In this document: positions 1-8,357 of the stretch, in pieces | Layout of the letters: every line of letters begins with the position of its first letter | Numbering within the stretch: the first letter of the stretch is position 1 | Assembly: GCA_902788785.1 (NCBI GenBank) | Contig: CADALT010000001.1 | Location: forward strand, 1-64,000 | Direction of reading: 5' to 3' | DNA from: an uncultured Ruminococcus sp. | GTDB lineage: Bacteria; Bacillota; Clostridia; Oscillospirales; Ruminococcaceae | Length of the DNA: 64,000 nucleotides | Translations under genes and position numbers: made by a program | The notes under the pieces: model-generated | Seen by the model: the letters and a program-made list of their open reading frames with translations, nothing else | Told to the model about the DNA's origin: nothing | Databases searched by the model: none

Positions 1-47
1 TACCTTAACTATTCACTATTAGTTATTCATTATTCACTTTTCATTTA

Positions 48-98
48 GCAGCAGCACGCAACAGCTGTAGGTTTCAAATACTTCTTTATTGCTGCTGC
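48..98 (-). other. Possible hairpin downstream of pfkA
   Basis: GCAGCAGC at 48-55 and GCTGCTGC at 91-98 are perfect 8-base inverted arms with a 35-base loop, lying about 30 bases past the pfkA stop on the minus strand. It is not followed by a clean T-run, so it is at best a weak terminator. The rest of positions 1-129 is AT-rich with no gene. Confidence 0.3.
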
Positions 99-129
99 GA
101 TTATGGCTGCGTTCTAATTGGTTTATCTT

Positions 130-1203
130 TTAGTCACCGAAGCTTACGCCCAGATCCTTAGCATATTTTACCATCTGATCGTCTTCGGGTACGAATTTTG
201 TCTTGCCAGCAACATCTTCAAGCTTGTTTTCTGCAACGACTTCCTTTATCATAGCTACAGCATAGCCATACTTTTCTTTAGCTACCAGTTCAGCTGCATG
301 AACACCGAATTTTGTTGCGAGAACTCTGTCGTAAGCCGAGGGACTTCCTCCTCTCAGCATATGACCGGGTATGCAGACTCTGGTCTCTCTGCCTGTCATC
401 TGCTCGATCTGCTTGGCTATCCTTGAGGTAGCAGTGGTGATGCCCTGTTCAGCTCGTGCTTTAGCACGCTCTTTTTTCTTCATTTTAGCCTCTGCCTTAT
501 CGAATGCGCCCTCTGCAACTGCCATAATGGAGAATCCCTTTGAGTCACGCTTTTCACAAGCCTCAGCAAGCTTTTCAATATCATAAGGTATCTCAGGTAT
601 AACTATCATATCTGCTCCGCCTGCGATACCTGAATAAAGTGTCAGCCAGCCTGCCTTGTTGCCCATTATCTCAGCGACAAGTATTCTTCCGTGGGAATTT
701 GCAGTGGAATGCAGCCTGTCTATAACATCAGTAGCAGTATCGACCGCAGTATGGAAACCGAAGGTCACGCTGGTGCCCCAGATATCATTATCGATAGTCT
801 TTGGGAGACCTATTACGTTGAGCCCCTCTGATGAAAGAAGGTTAGCGGTCTTGTGGGTGCCGTTTCCTCCCAGTGTCAGCAGACAATCAAGCTTCTGCTT
901 TTTGTAAGTAGCCTTCATAGCCTTGACCTTGTCTACCTTGTCATCCTCGATGACCTGCATCATCTTGAATGGCGTTCTTTTGGTACCGAAGATCGTGCCG
1001 CCTGTGGTGAGTATTCCCGAAAAATCAGACTGGTTCATTTCCTTGCACAGTCCGTTGATAAGACCGTAGTAGCCGTCATGTATACCGACTATTTCCACAT
1101 CCTCTCCGAACTTTACATAGCAAGCCTTTGCAACACCTCTGATGGTTGCATTAAGTCCCGGGCAGTCACCGCCGCTTGTAAGTATTCCTATCCTTCTTTT
1201 CAT
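130..1203 (-). CDS. pfkA: 6-phosphofructokinase
   Basis: Phosphorylates fructose 6-phosphate to fructose 1,6-bisphosphate in glycolysis (cytoplasm). The 357-residue length and motifs fit the PfkA family: the N-terminal nucleotide loop GILTSGGDCPGLNA (residues 6-19), the catalytic PKTIDND (134-140), and the MGNKAGW and PGHMLRGG signatures. Two donor-deciding positions are unusual. The usual GGDG is GGNG (112-115), and the Gly of PGTIDND in classic bacterial ATP enzymes is Lys135, as in pyrophosphate-dependent and some ATP-dependent long-clade enzymes. The phosphoryl donor therefore cannot be assigned. The start has an AGAAAGGA ribosome site. It lies 28 bases after the chemoreceptor gene on the same strand and has no promoter of its own that I can see, so co-transcription is likely. 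Confidence 0.93.
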   Translation of the reverse strand: MKRRIGILTSGGDCPGLNATIRGVAKACYVKFGEDVEIVGIHDGYYGLINGLCKEMNQSDFSGILTTGGTIFGTKRTPFKMMQVIEDDKVDKVKAMKATYKKQKLDCLLTLGGNGTHKTANLLSSEGLNVIGLPKTIDNDIWGTSVTFGFHTAVDTATDVIDRLHSTANSHGRILVAEIMGNKAGWLTLYSGIAGGADMIVIPEIPYDIEKLAEACEKRDSKGFSIMAVAEGAFDKAEAKMKKKERAKARAEQGITTATSRIAKQIEQMTGRETRVCIPGHMLRGGSPSAYDRVLATKFGVHAAELVAKEKYGYAVAMIKEVVAENKLEDVAGKTKFVPEDDQMVKYAKDLGVSFGD

Positions 1204-1231
1204 TTTTATCTATCCTTTCTGCTAAGTAATA

Positions 1232-3472
1232 TCAGTATTTATCGTCGATGTCATCTGTAAAGCTTTCATCATCTGCCATACCCATAAGTCCGTTGAGCTT
1301 ATCCTTGAAAAGACGGTTTGTGGCAGGTATTATCTTTGGAGCATCGTAGCTGTGCTCATCTTCCTCGGGACTTTCAGTATATTCATAAGTCTCTTGTGAT
1401 GGAGACGAGTAGCTTTCAGGTTCATCATAATTATCCGAGTATCTGTTATCGGGAGTATCATTGTAATCAAACTTGGATACATTAGCATTATCCTTTTTCT
1501 TTCCGTTGTCCAGTCTGAATCTTGCGATCATGTTCTTGAGTATCAGTGACTGGCTGGAAAGTTCCTCACTGGCTGATGCAGTACCTACAGAGGCAGATGT
1601 ATTTGCAGATACTACACTGGATATCTGTACAAGACCTGTGTTTATCTGTGTGATAGCCTCTGTCTGCGCCTCGGAAGCGTCAGAGATATTCTTTACCAAA
1701 GTCTGTATCTCGGAAGAGCTCTCAACTATATGGTTGAGTGAATCTGCAGTCTTTTCAGCGATCTGCGAGCCCTTTGATACAGCTGCGGAGGAATTCTCTA
1801 TCAGAGAAGCTGTCTGCTTTGCAGCTTCTGCAGAACGTGAAGCAAGTCTTCTTACTTCGTCCGCAACGACACCAAAGCCCTTTGAACCCTCTCTTGCGGC
1901 TTCAACAGCAGCATTAAGTGCAAGTATATTGGTCTGGAAAGCAATGTCATCTATGACCTTGATTATCTTGGAGATCTCCTCGGATGAGGTACGTATCTCA
2001 TTGATAGCGCCAAGCATATTGCCCATATCGTTATTGCAGTCGCCGATAGCTTTGGCGTTGCTTGTAACTATAGTAGCGGCATTCTTTGCATCAGCAGCAT
2101 TTTGTTCGACTTGTTTGGAAACATCTTTCAGTGTAACAGACAATTCTTCGATAGCAGAAGCCTGCTGAGTTGAACCCTGAGAAACAGACTGTGCTGAATT
2201 CGATACCTGTACCGCACCGCCGTTAACCTGTTCAGCAGCAGTGTTGATGGAAGAGAAAGTATCGGAAAGGGAATTGAAGATGTCGTTGAACGTATTCTTG
2301 ATCTGCTGGAAATCGCCCTTGAACGAGCCTTCCATCCTGTGGCACAGATTGCCGTCGGAGATCTGGTTAAGTGCTACAGTTATCAGCGTGATATACTGTC
2401 TGAGTGCAACTATAGTTTCTTCAAGTGAGCTTGTCAGCACACCCAACTCGTCCTTTGAGTACCATACATCTACAGGTGCAGAAAGGTTGCCCTGTGCCAG
2501 CAGACGTATACGCTTAGTAGCAGAAACGATGGGCTTGGAGAGCCTACGTGAATAGATCACCGAAGCGATGACCGTTAATATAAGGAGTATAGCTGCTATG
2601 AGTATTATACTGCGCAGAGTTGCAGTGGTTGTTTCGCTGAAATCATCGGGAGTAAGAGCGTATACAAGGTTCGCATCGAAATAGTTTGTCTTTGATGCAC
2701 CGAATACATAGTCATGACCGTTAAGATCATACTGACCCGAAGTCTGATCATTCTGCACGATGTCTCTTGTAGCATCTGCAAATGATTTGTAGCTCTTGTT
2801 GCTGTCAGCTTCAAGCAGCGGATTGAACCTCTGCATAGCAATGTTTTTATCAGTGTGCATCACTATATCTCCGCTGGAATTTACAACGAATACATAGCCG
2901 TTTTCTCCTATAGCATCATTGCTCATGATACTTTCCATAAAAGAAGTATCTATCGTTGCAGCGGCTATATCATACTTGCCATGCTTAAATATAGCCTGGA
3001 TTATAGAGAAAAACTGCCTTTTATTGTTCTTTGAATCGGTGTAGATAACAAGGTCAGTAACAACGGGTTTGAGAGTATTCATAGCCTCTTTTACATCGTT
3101 CTGTGTTATGACCGAAGCATAGTTCTCGTTGGTGGAATAGACAATATCACCTGCCATGCCGACAATGGAATACACAACTTCTTCCTTGATATCGTCTGGA
3201 AACTCGCTTTTGAGTATTGCCACCATTTCATTTTGAGTCTTTGCACTTGAGAAATCCGAGGATTTTGCACCCTTGGAAAGTGCAAGAACATACGAGTTTA
3301 CAGTGTCGTTGAAATTCTTAGCGCCCTGTACCGAAAACGGTGTAGCCGAACTTTTAAGTGTTTCCTTCGTGGTTTTGTTTATGGATTTTATAGCTACAAA
3401 ATCCAGCACGAAGATGATGATCAATGCTGCGCTCAGCATGATTATCATAAGCTTTGTACGAATAGTTTTCAT
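1232..3472 (-). CDS. Methyl-accepting chemotaxis protein with dCache sensor
   Basis: Membrane chemoreceptor, 746 residues. It has an N-terminal membrane helix (about 8-30), an extracellular double-Cache-like ligand domain (about 35-280, with a second-lobe [20 protein letters not shown] stretch), a second membrane helix (about 288-308), HAMP segments, and the MCP signalling hairpin whose tip reads [19 protein letters not shown]. The C-terminal ~90 residues are acidic and low-complexity (Ser/Glu/Tyr-rich), an unusual tail with no recognisable CheR-tethering pentapeptide. Start context is GGGAGGCTTCCACC-ATG. No che or flagellar genes lie nearby. pfkA follows after 28 bases; whether that pairing has meaning is unknown. 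The ligand cannot be told from sequence. Confidence 0.92.
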   Translation of the reverse strand: MKTIRTKLMIIMLSAALIIIFVLDFVAIKSINKTTKETLKSSATPFSVQGAKNFNDTVNSYVLALSKGAKSSDFSSAKTQNEMVAILKSEFPDDIKEEVVYSIVGMAGDIVYSTNENYASVITQNDVKEAMNTLKPVVTDLVIYTDSKNNKRQFFSIIQAIFKHGKYDIAAATIDTSFMESIMSNDAIGENGYVFVVNSSGDIVMHTDKNIAMQRFNPLLEADSNKSYKSFADATRDIVQNDQTSGQYDLNGHDYVFGASKTNYFDANLVYALTPDDFSETTTATLRSIILIAAILLILTVIASVIYSRRLSKPIVSATKRIRLLAQGNLSAPVDVWYSKDELGVLTSSLEETIVALRQYITLITVALNQISDGNLCHRMEGSFKGDFQQIKNTFNDIFNSLSDTFSSINTAAEQVNGGAVQVSNSAQSVSQGSTQQASAIEELSVTLKDVSKQVEQNAADAKNAATIVTSNAKAIGDCNNDMGNMLGAINEIRTSSEEISKIIKVIDDIAFQTNILALNAAVEAAREGSKGFGVVADEVRRLASRSAEAAKQTASLIENSSAAVSKGSQIAEKTADSLNHIVESSSEIQTLVKNISDASEAQTEAITQINTGLVQISSVVSANTSASVGTASASEELSSQSLILKNMIARFRLDNGKKKDNANVSKFDYNDTPDNRYSDNYDEPESYSSPSQETYEYTESPEEDEHSYDAPKIIPATNRLFKDKLNGLMGMADDESFTDDIDDKY

Positions 3473-3547
3473 GGTGGAAGCCTCCCAACATAATAATTTA
3501 TAAAAATATTTATCAAAATGCTAAATAAACTCACTATGCTTAAACAA

Positions 3548-3576
3548 AGTATATCATATTTGCACAATTTTTTCAA
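3548..3576 (-). promoter_or_regulatory. Promoter of the chemoreceptor-pfkA unit
   Basis: Read on the minus strand: TTGAAA (3576-3571), a 17-base spacer, then TATACT (3553-3548), giving a leader of roughly 70 bases before the MCP start. Confidence 0.65.
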
Positions 3577-3695
3577 GACCATAAAGCAAATTTTTTGAAT
3601 TTTTTTTACAATGTTGGCATACATTTTTTCTAAGGGTGCTTGTTTGAGCGTTATTATAAAAATATCATCGAAGATAAATCAAGGAGGAAACAGCG

Positions 3696-4586
3696 ATGTT
3701 CAGGACTATCAGGCTGAAAAAGGCTTTTATTGTGATACTGCTGGCGGCAGTTACTATCATAGGTGCAGGTCTAAGCAAAAGTCACGCAGAGGAAAAGAAT
3801 ACATATGAAACAAAAGATAAAATAGCCGCAGTTCCGGTCATAATGTATCACAGTGTACAGAAAGATGCGGATCTATGCGGCGAATACGTGGTTTCAACTG
3901 AACAGGTAAAATGTGATATAAGGTATCTCAAGGAAAATAACTTTACACCTGTTTTTGTAAATGATCTGATAAAATTTGTAAAAGAAGATGGAACATTACC
4001 TGACAAGCCTGTTATCTTGACATTCGATGACGGCTTCTATAATAACTATGAACATCTGTTTAGCTTGCTCAAAGAGGAAAATTTCAAAGCAACTGTATCA
4101 GTGGTGGGGGAGTTCACAACAAATGCCAGTGAAAGCGCTGCCCCTCCCGATCCTTCTTATTCCTATTTAAGATGGAAAGATATCTGTGAGATGCACGACA
4201 GTGGTCTTGTGGAATTTTGTAATCATACAAATTCCATGCACAAACTCGAAGACCGCAGAGGGATACTCCCGATGGACGGCGAGGCATTTGACAGCTACAG
4301 AAATATAGTACGAAATGATCTTATTTCTCTGCAAACATTATTTGAGAAAAACTGCGGTTTCAGACCCGATGTTTTTACATATCCGTATGGTTTCAAGAAT
4401 GGGGATTCAGCAGAGATAGTCAGTTCATGCGGCTTTTCTGCCGCTATGGATGTGGAAGAAAAGCCGAATTATATAGATAAAAACTCGCCTGAATGTCTTT
4501 TTAAGATACATCGCTATAATCGCTCTGGTCTGACCGATACTGCATCATTTATGGAAAAACTCCTTGAAGGCTACGCAGGTGGTTGA
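3696..4586 (+). CDS. Secreted polysaccharide deacetylase (NodB/CE4)
   Basis: Predicted to remove N- or O-acetyl groups from an extracellular glycan such as peptidoglycan or xylan. It has 296 residues with an N-terminal hydrophobic signal (about 8-28, ending near SHA). The NodB motifs are visible: YHS (51-53), the catalytic/metal TFDDG (109-113), the metal-binding HTNSMH (177-182) and FTYPYG. AAGGAGG sits 9 bases before the ATG. A consensus promoter for the next gene begins inside its last codons, so the two genes are transcribed at least partly separately. Substrate is not determinable; PdaA/PgaB-like peptidoglycan or poly-GlcNAc activity is equally possible. Confidence 0.85.
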   Translation: MFRTIRLKKAFIVILLAAVTIIGAGLSKSHAEEKNTYETKDKIAAVPVIMYHSVQKDADLCGEYVVSTEQVKCDIRYLKENNFTPVFVNDLIKFVKEDGTLPDKPVILTFDDGFYNNYEHLFSLLKEENFKATVSVVGEFTTNASESAAPPDPSYSYLRWKDICEMHDSGLVEFCNHTNSMHKLEDRRGILPMDGEAFDSYRNIVRNDLISLQTLFEKNCGFRPDVFTYPYGFKNGDSAEIVSSCGFSAAMDVEEKPNYIDKNSPECLFKIHRYNRSGLTDTASFMEKLLEGYAGG

Positions 4587-4611
4587 CCTTTTTATCGAAA
4601 TAGTGTATAAT
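4583..4611 (+). promoter_or_regulatory. Promoter of the cohesin-like gene
   Basis: TTGACC (4583-4588), 17-base spacer, TATAAT (4606-4611). The -35 overlaps the stop codon of the deacetylase gene. Confidence 0.7.
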
Positions 4612-4692
4612 ATTAGCGATGTTGTTTTTATATGTAAAACAGTCCATGTTTTTGACATCATGGGGAACTTGAAGAACAGGGAGTGACATAAG

Positions 4693-5733
4693 ATGAATAG
4701 ACCTTTTATTTCCGTGTGTGCGGGTATGATCATGGCTGCGGTTTGCAGTGTGACAGCTTTTGCGGATACCACCGATAAGCTTGTCGTTCAGGATAAGGTC
4801 AGTGAGGGCGAGACTTTCACTGTTACTGTTGAAGTTGATTCTGATACAAATATAGGCTATATGCAGTCATCGCTTGAATATGATGACAGTATCATACAAT
4901 TTGTTGACGGTGAGGCTATCGGCGGCGGCGGACTTATAACGGTACAGACCTACCCGACTTCATCTCCCGATAAGATAAACTGTGTACTTACATTTAAAGC
5001 TGTCGCTTCAGGTCAGGCTGATATCAGGCTGACGAATGGCTATGTTTTTTCTGCTGATGGTGTCGTGCTGTGTGAAAGTTCAGCGTCGGCATCTGTTCAG
5101 GTAGAAGGCGGTGCACAGGAAACACAGCCTGTAACTTCTGCACCTGACGAAACTACAGTTGAGACCTCAGCGCCCCCTGAAAGTTCTTCAAAGCAGGATA
5201 ATGGTGAATCATCCAAGACCGAGCCTGAAAGCAAGGCGGAGACTGCTGCAACTGTTCAGACAACTGCGGCAGAAGTGATAAATCAAGGATATCTGACTGA
5301 ACTTAGCTGTAGTGCAGGCAAGCTTGTGCCTGATTTCTCATATGATATATATGAGTATACCGTTTATGTGGAGAACTCAACTGAAACAGCTGAATTCAAG
5401 ACTACAGCGGCAGCTTTCTCCGATACTGTAGAGATCTCTGACGGCGGTGCTTTGCAGGTCGGCGATAATATCCGCACCATAACCGTAACAACCGAAGACG
5501 AACGTCAGCGTGTTTACACTATCAATATCATAAGGGCGGAGGCAGATGACTCTTCTGCGGAAAGCAGTAACAGTAAAGCTGAGACTGAAAGCAAGCCTGT
5601 CAGCAGGGATAAGTATAAAGAGTTTTTAAATCCTGCGCTTGCAATCGTATTAGTTACGCTTCTGGTGGCATTTGCGATAGTGCTGATGTGGATAAGAAGT
5701 CTTAATTCCAAAAAGAAGAAAAAACGCAGATAA
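4693..5733 (+). CDS. Membrane-anchored cohesin-like / cadherin-like surface protein
   Basis: Has 346 residues. A signal peptide ends near AFA (about 24). Residues about 27-138 resemble a cohesin beta-sandwich (start VQDKVSEGETFTVTVEV, then LEYDDSIIQFV, and a closing SASVQV strand). A Thr/Ser/Pro/Glu linker (about 140-195) follows. Residues about 200-283 match the cadherin-like beta-sandwich pattern (LTELSCSAGKLVPDFSYDIY, closing YTINIIRAE). A membrane helix (about 313-335) precedes a Lys/Arg-rich cytoplasmic tail. There is no LPxTG, so anchoring is by the helix. In cellulosome bacteria cohesins bind dockerins on enzymes, but isolated cohesin-like folds also occur in non-cellulosomal proteins. 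No dockerin gene is in this window. Confidence 0.75.
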   Translation: MNRPFISVCAGMIMAAVCSVTAFADTTDKLVVQDKVSEGETFTVTVEVDSDTNIGYMQSSLEYDDSIIQFVDGEAIGGGGLITVQTYPTSSPDKINCVLTFKAVASGQADIRLTNGYVFSADGVVLCESSASASVQVEGGAQETQPVTSAPDETTVETSAPPESSSKQDNGESSKTEPESKAETAATVQTTAAEVINQGYLTELSCSAGKLVPDFSYDIYEYTVYVENSTETAEFKTTAAAFSDTVEISDGGALQVGDNIRTITVTTEDERQRVYTINIIRAEADDSSAESSNSKAETESKPVSRDKYKEFLNPALAIVLVTLLVAFAIVLMWIRSLNSKKKKKRR

Positions 5734-5752
5734 TATATTAAACGCAGTTAAA

Positions 5753-5782
5753 AGCAGCGGATCATTTCGCTGCTGTTTTTTG
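5753..5782 (+). terminator. Rho-independent terminator after the cohesin-like gene
   Basis: AGCAGCG (5753-5759) pairs with CGCTGCT (5768-5774), followed by GTTTTTT. Confidence 0.85.
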
Positions 5783-5842
5783 CATCTTATTTTCATGAAA
5801 ATGCATTTTGTACATGATAAATTGCAACATAAGCAAAATTCA

Positions 5843-5871
5843 TTGAATTATTTCTTTCTTTCGTGTATACT
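5843..5871 (+). promoter_or_regulatory. Promoter of the CPBP-like/LytTR cluster
   Basis: TTGAAT (5843-5848), 17-base spacer, TATACT (5866-5871), about 47 bases before the first gene. Confidence 0.7.
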
Positions 5872-5918
5872 CAAGACATACCAAACAAAACAAGTTAAAT
5901 CGAAAGGAAGTTTTTAAA

Positions 5919-6617
5919 ATGACAAACACAATTACAGCTAACACAAGGATAAAGAAAGAACCAAACAGATTCGTTAAAGGTCTGGGTGTTCTTAAATATG
6001 GACTTGCTGCTTTTCTGGCACTTGCAAGCGAAGGCATACTGGCTTACGGCATCGAGCAGAATATATATGGTGTAAGCATAAATGACTACAATTCAGTCCA
6101 GATGATCGTTCACTGGATACTGACCTATATCGTATGGGGTGCGAGTGTGTTCGCTATATGCCGCTGTGCAAAGAAGAAGGGTCATGACTTGTTTGCAAAG
6201 AACGACAGCAAGATCAAGCCTTGGCAGTGGGTATGCATAGTAATCGGTGTTGCAGCTTGTCTTATAAGCTCGTGGATAGACTGGAACGGCAGCAAGGTCC
6301 TCCAGGAATTTGCAAGCAGGGGTGCTTTGAAATTTGTTTTCCAGTACATCTACTATATGTTTGAAGTTTCACTGGTAATGCTCATAATCGTTTTTGGTCA
6401 GAAGGCTTGTGAGACTTGGTTCGTCAAGAAAAATATCCCCTACGGCGGAATTATTGCCGCACTGACATGGGGTCTGGGTCACTGGGCATCTAAAGGTTCG
6501 CTGGCAGCCGGCATTTTCTCGGCAGTTTGCGGTCATGCACTGGGCAGCATTTACCTGCTCACAGGCAGAAAGACAAAACTTTCATATGCACTGCTCTGTA
6601 TTATGTTCATTCTGTAA
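5919..6617 (+). CDS. Multi-pass membrane protein, degenerate CPBP-like
   Basis: A 232-residue membrane protein with about six hydrophobic segments. The C-terminal part (GGIIAALTWGLGHWASKG, then GHALGSIYLLTGR) resembles the second and third core motifs of CPBP/Abi intramembrane proteases, where a His in a glycine-rich helix helps hold the metal. The first motif, EExxxR, is not present, so catalysis is doubtful. The start is preceded by CGAAAGGAAG. It is the first of four same-strand genes (5919-8315) that end in a LytTR/DUF3021 pair. Function unknown; the family link is weak and rests on my reading of the motifs. Confidence 0.6.
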   Translation: MTNTITANTRIKKEPNRFVKGLGVLKYGLAAFLALASEGILAYGIEQNIYGVSINDYNSVQMIVHWILTYIVWGASVFAICRCAKKKGHDLFAKNDSKIKPWQWVCIVIGVAACLISSWIDWNGSKVLQEFASRGALKFVFQYIYYMFEVSLVMLIIVFGQKACETWFVKKNIPYGGIIAALTWGLGHWASKGSLAAGIFSAVCGHALGSIYLLTGRKTKLSYALLCIMFIL

Positions 6618-6699
6618 TCTCAGCATATTGCATTGACAGAATGAAAATTTATAAAATATCGTCATCGACAGGATATAAAAAGATGGGAGTAAAAAAATA

Positions 6700-7413
6700 A
6701 TGGATACGACTATTGACAACACAAGAAAAAAACAGCTTGACCTTGATCTTATTGCCATAGGCATCATAACATTCATAGCACTTACACTTATTATGGTGGT
6801 ATTCGGCAAACAGTTCAACGGCTTTGTTTACGACAAGACAAGCCCCGTACTTCCGAGAGTTGCCGTTGCTGCGATATGCGGACAATTTGCACTGGCAGGA
6901 CTTGGTATAACAGCAGTCTGTCTTTTCAGAAAAGAGAAGTTCACAAAATTCGGGCTGAACACCAAAAATCTTTTGCCCGCTCTGCTTCTCAGCCTTGCTT
7001 GCTGTGTACCCGACTTCGTCTATCAGCTGGCAATAGGAAATGTTCACCCCTGGTGTCCGTTCATAGACGTATTCACCACAAAAGAACTGCTTACATCATT
7101 TCTCCCTGTAAAGGTGCTGGGATTTGCACTGACAGCTATGGCGTGGGGATTCTTTGAGGGCTTTAATTATGTTGTAATTAGAGATAAGCTGAGCGAGCGT
7201 TTCCCCTCAAAGCACAGATTCTGGGACGTGGGCGCTTTCTTATGTGCGGTAATGTGCATCCTGATACACGGCGCAGTAGGCGTCACCCCAGATGCATTTT
7301 TGAATATGCTCTTGACGATGTTCCTTATTTATGGTATGCTTATAGTCAGAAAAGAAACAGGGAACGCATGGGGCTGTGTGCTGATATTCTTGGTGTATTG
7401 GAACGCTCTGTAG
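6700..7413 (+). CDS. Multi-pass membrane protein, CPBP-like with altered motif 1
   Basis: Has 237 residues with about six to seven membrane segments. The layout resembles a CPBP intramembrane protease: a helix ending GFFEGFNYVVIRDKL takes the place of the EExxxR motif but keeps only one Glu plus a displaced Arg; ILIHG supplies the His of motif 2; GNAWGCVLIFLVYWNAL takes the place of the last motif, with Asn but no His. It probably descends from that family and is probably inactive or altered. It lies 82 bases after its partner (5919-6617), with only a weak GGGAG ribosome site, and 21 bases before the LytTR gene. Confidence 0.6.
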   Translation: MDTTIDNTRKKQLDLDLIAIGIITFIALTLIMVVFGKQFNGFVYDKTSPVLPRVAVAAICGQFALAGLGITAVCLFRKEKFTKFGLNTKNLLPALLLSLACCVPDFVYQLAIGNVHPWCPFIDVFTTKELLTSFLPVKVLGFALTAMAWGFFEGFNYVVIRDKLSERFPSKHRFWDVGAFLCAVMCILIHGAVGVTPDAFLNMLLTMFLIYGMLIVRKETGNAWGCVLIFLVYWNAL

Positions 7414-7434
7414 CTCCCATAAGGAAAGGTTCAA

Positions 7435-7893
7435 ATGCGATTTATAAAAACAAAAGAAAAAGGACTTTCGGAAAACTATCTTGAGCTTCATTACGATAAG
7501 CTTGATGATGAGACGAAGGAGTATATATCAAGGCTTGATAACACTCTTTCAAACATTGAGGGCACGCTGGATGACAGGCGCATTTCTCTGTCTGTGACAG
7601 ATGTAATGTATTTTGAGAGCGTTGACCGCAAGACCTTTGCCTATACCGAAAAGGTATGCGTTGAGATGCGTGATACTTTGAAAAATCTGCTTGACAACTA
7701 TTCGGAAATGGGCTTTATACGTATAAGCAAATCCTCAATAGTAAATGTATATAAGATAGATCATCTTCAGGGCGATCTGAATATGCGTGTAATAATATTT
7801 CTAAAAAACGGTGAAAAGCTTATAATGAACCGAGGCTACAAGAAGGATTTTTTTGCTGAACTCGAAAAGATAAGGGGGAAGAATAAAAAATGA
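7435..7893 (+). CDS. LytTR-family DNA-binding regulator
   Basis: A 152-residue cytoplasmic regulator without a receiver domain. Residues about 45-148 form a LytTR DNA-binding domain: ITDVMYFES-like strand (here VTDVMYFESVDRKTFAYT), then FIRISKSSIVNVYKIDHL and the LIMNRGYKKDFFAEL end. The N-terminal ~40 residues are a short helical extension. AAGGAAAGG precedes the ATG. The next gene overlaps it by four bases (ATGA). Small stand-alone LytTR regulators are typically held in check by a co-encoded membrane protein, often DUF3021 or DUF2154-like, which is the arrangement here. Likely regulates its own cluster. Confidence 0.88.
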   Translation: MRFIKTKEKGLSENYLELHYDKLDDETKEYISRLDNTLSNIEGTLDDRRISLSVTDVMYFESVDRKTFAYTEKVCVEMRDTLKNLLDNYSEMGFIRISKSSIVNVYKIDHLQGDLNMRVIIFLKNGEKLIMNRGYKKDFFAELEKIRGKNKK

Positions 7894-8315
7894 AGCTGAT
7901 TAACAGAAAGAACTTTATATCCATAGTATGTATCAGCTTTACACTGGTAGTTTGCGGCAAACTGATACTGGAAGGTCTAATGGGTTTTACTGATAAGAAC
8001 TATACCATGAATATATTTGCTATCCTTGGGTTTTCGATAATAATCACAGCTGTACTTGCATTGCACTTCTATTTACAAAAATTTCCGCTTATCCCTGTGC
8101 TTATCGGACAATATCTGGGGGTCGTGGGGCTGACAGTTGCGTTTGTTAAGATCACTGATTTTATCGCAGATACAGAGACAAATGCAATGATACAGATGAT
8201 AGCCTCGGTAACGATACCATTCATCATCTCAGCTATTGTGTATTATATTGCATTTTTCAGGCAAGTAAACAAAGCTAACGATATCCTGTCCGAGATAACC
8301 TCTGAAAACAAATAA
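7890..8315 (+). CDS. DUF3021 family membrane protein, LytTR partner
   Basis: A 141-residue protein with four hydrophobic helices (about 10-28, 40-58, 66-90, 100-128) and a charged C-terminal tail, matching the DUF3021 family that is nearly always encoded directly after a LytTR regulator. It starts inside the LytTR stop codon, so translation is coupled. By analogy with known LytTR regulatory systems it would be a membrane inhibitor of the LytTR protein. This is inference; no ligand is known. Confidence 0.82.
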   Translation: MKLINRKNFISIVCISFTLVVCGKLILEGLMGFTDKNYTMNIFAILGFSIIITAVLALHFYLQKFPLIPVLIGQYLGVVGLTVAFVKITDFIADTETNAMIQMIASVTIPFIISAIVYYIAFFRQVNKANDILSEITSENK

Positions 8316-8318
8316 TTT

Positions 8319-8355
8319 AAGGCATCAGCTCTGTAATAAGAACTGATGCCTTTTG
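8319..8355. terminator. Bidirectional terminator between convergent genes
   Basis: AAGGCATCAG (8319-8328) pairs with CTGATGCCTT (8343-8352) and is followed by TTTTG on the plus strand. The A-rich flank gives a shorter T-run on the minus strand, serving the convergent GGDEF gene. Confidence 0.85.
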
Positions 8356-8357
8356 TG

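Noticed and set aside
3611..3808. Short open frame over the start of the deacetylase
   Set aside because: Out of frame with the deacetylase, no ribosome site, and the sequence has no coding character.
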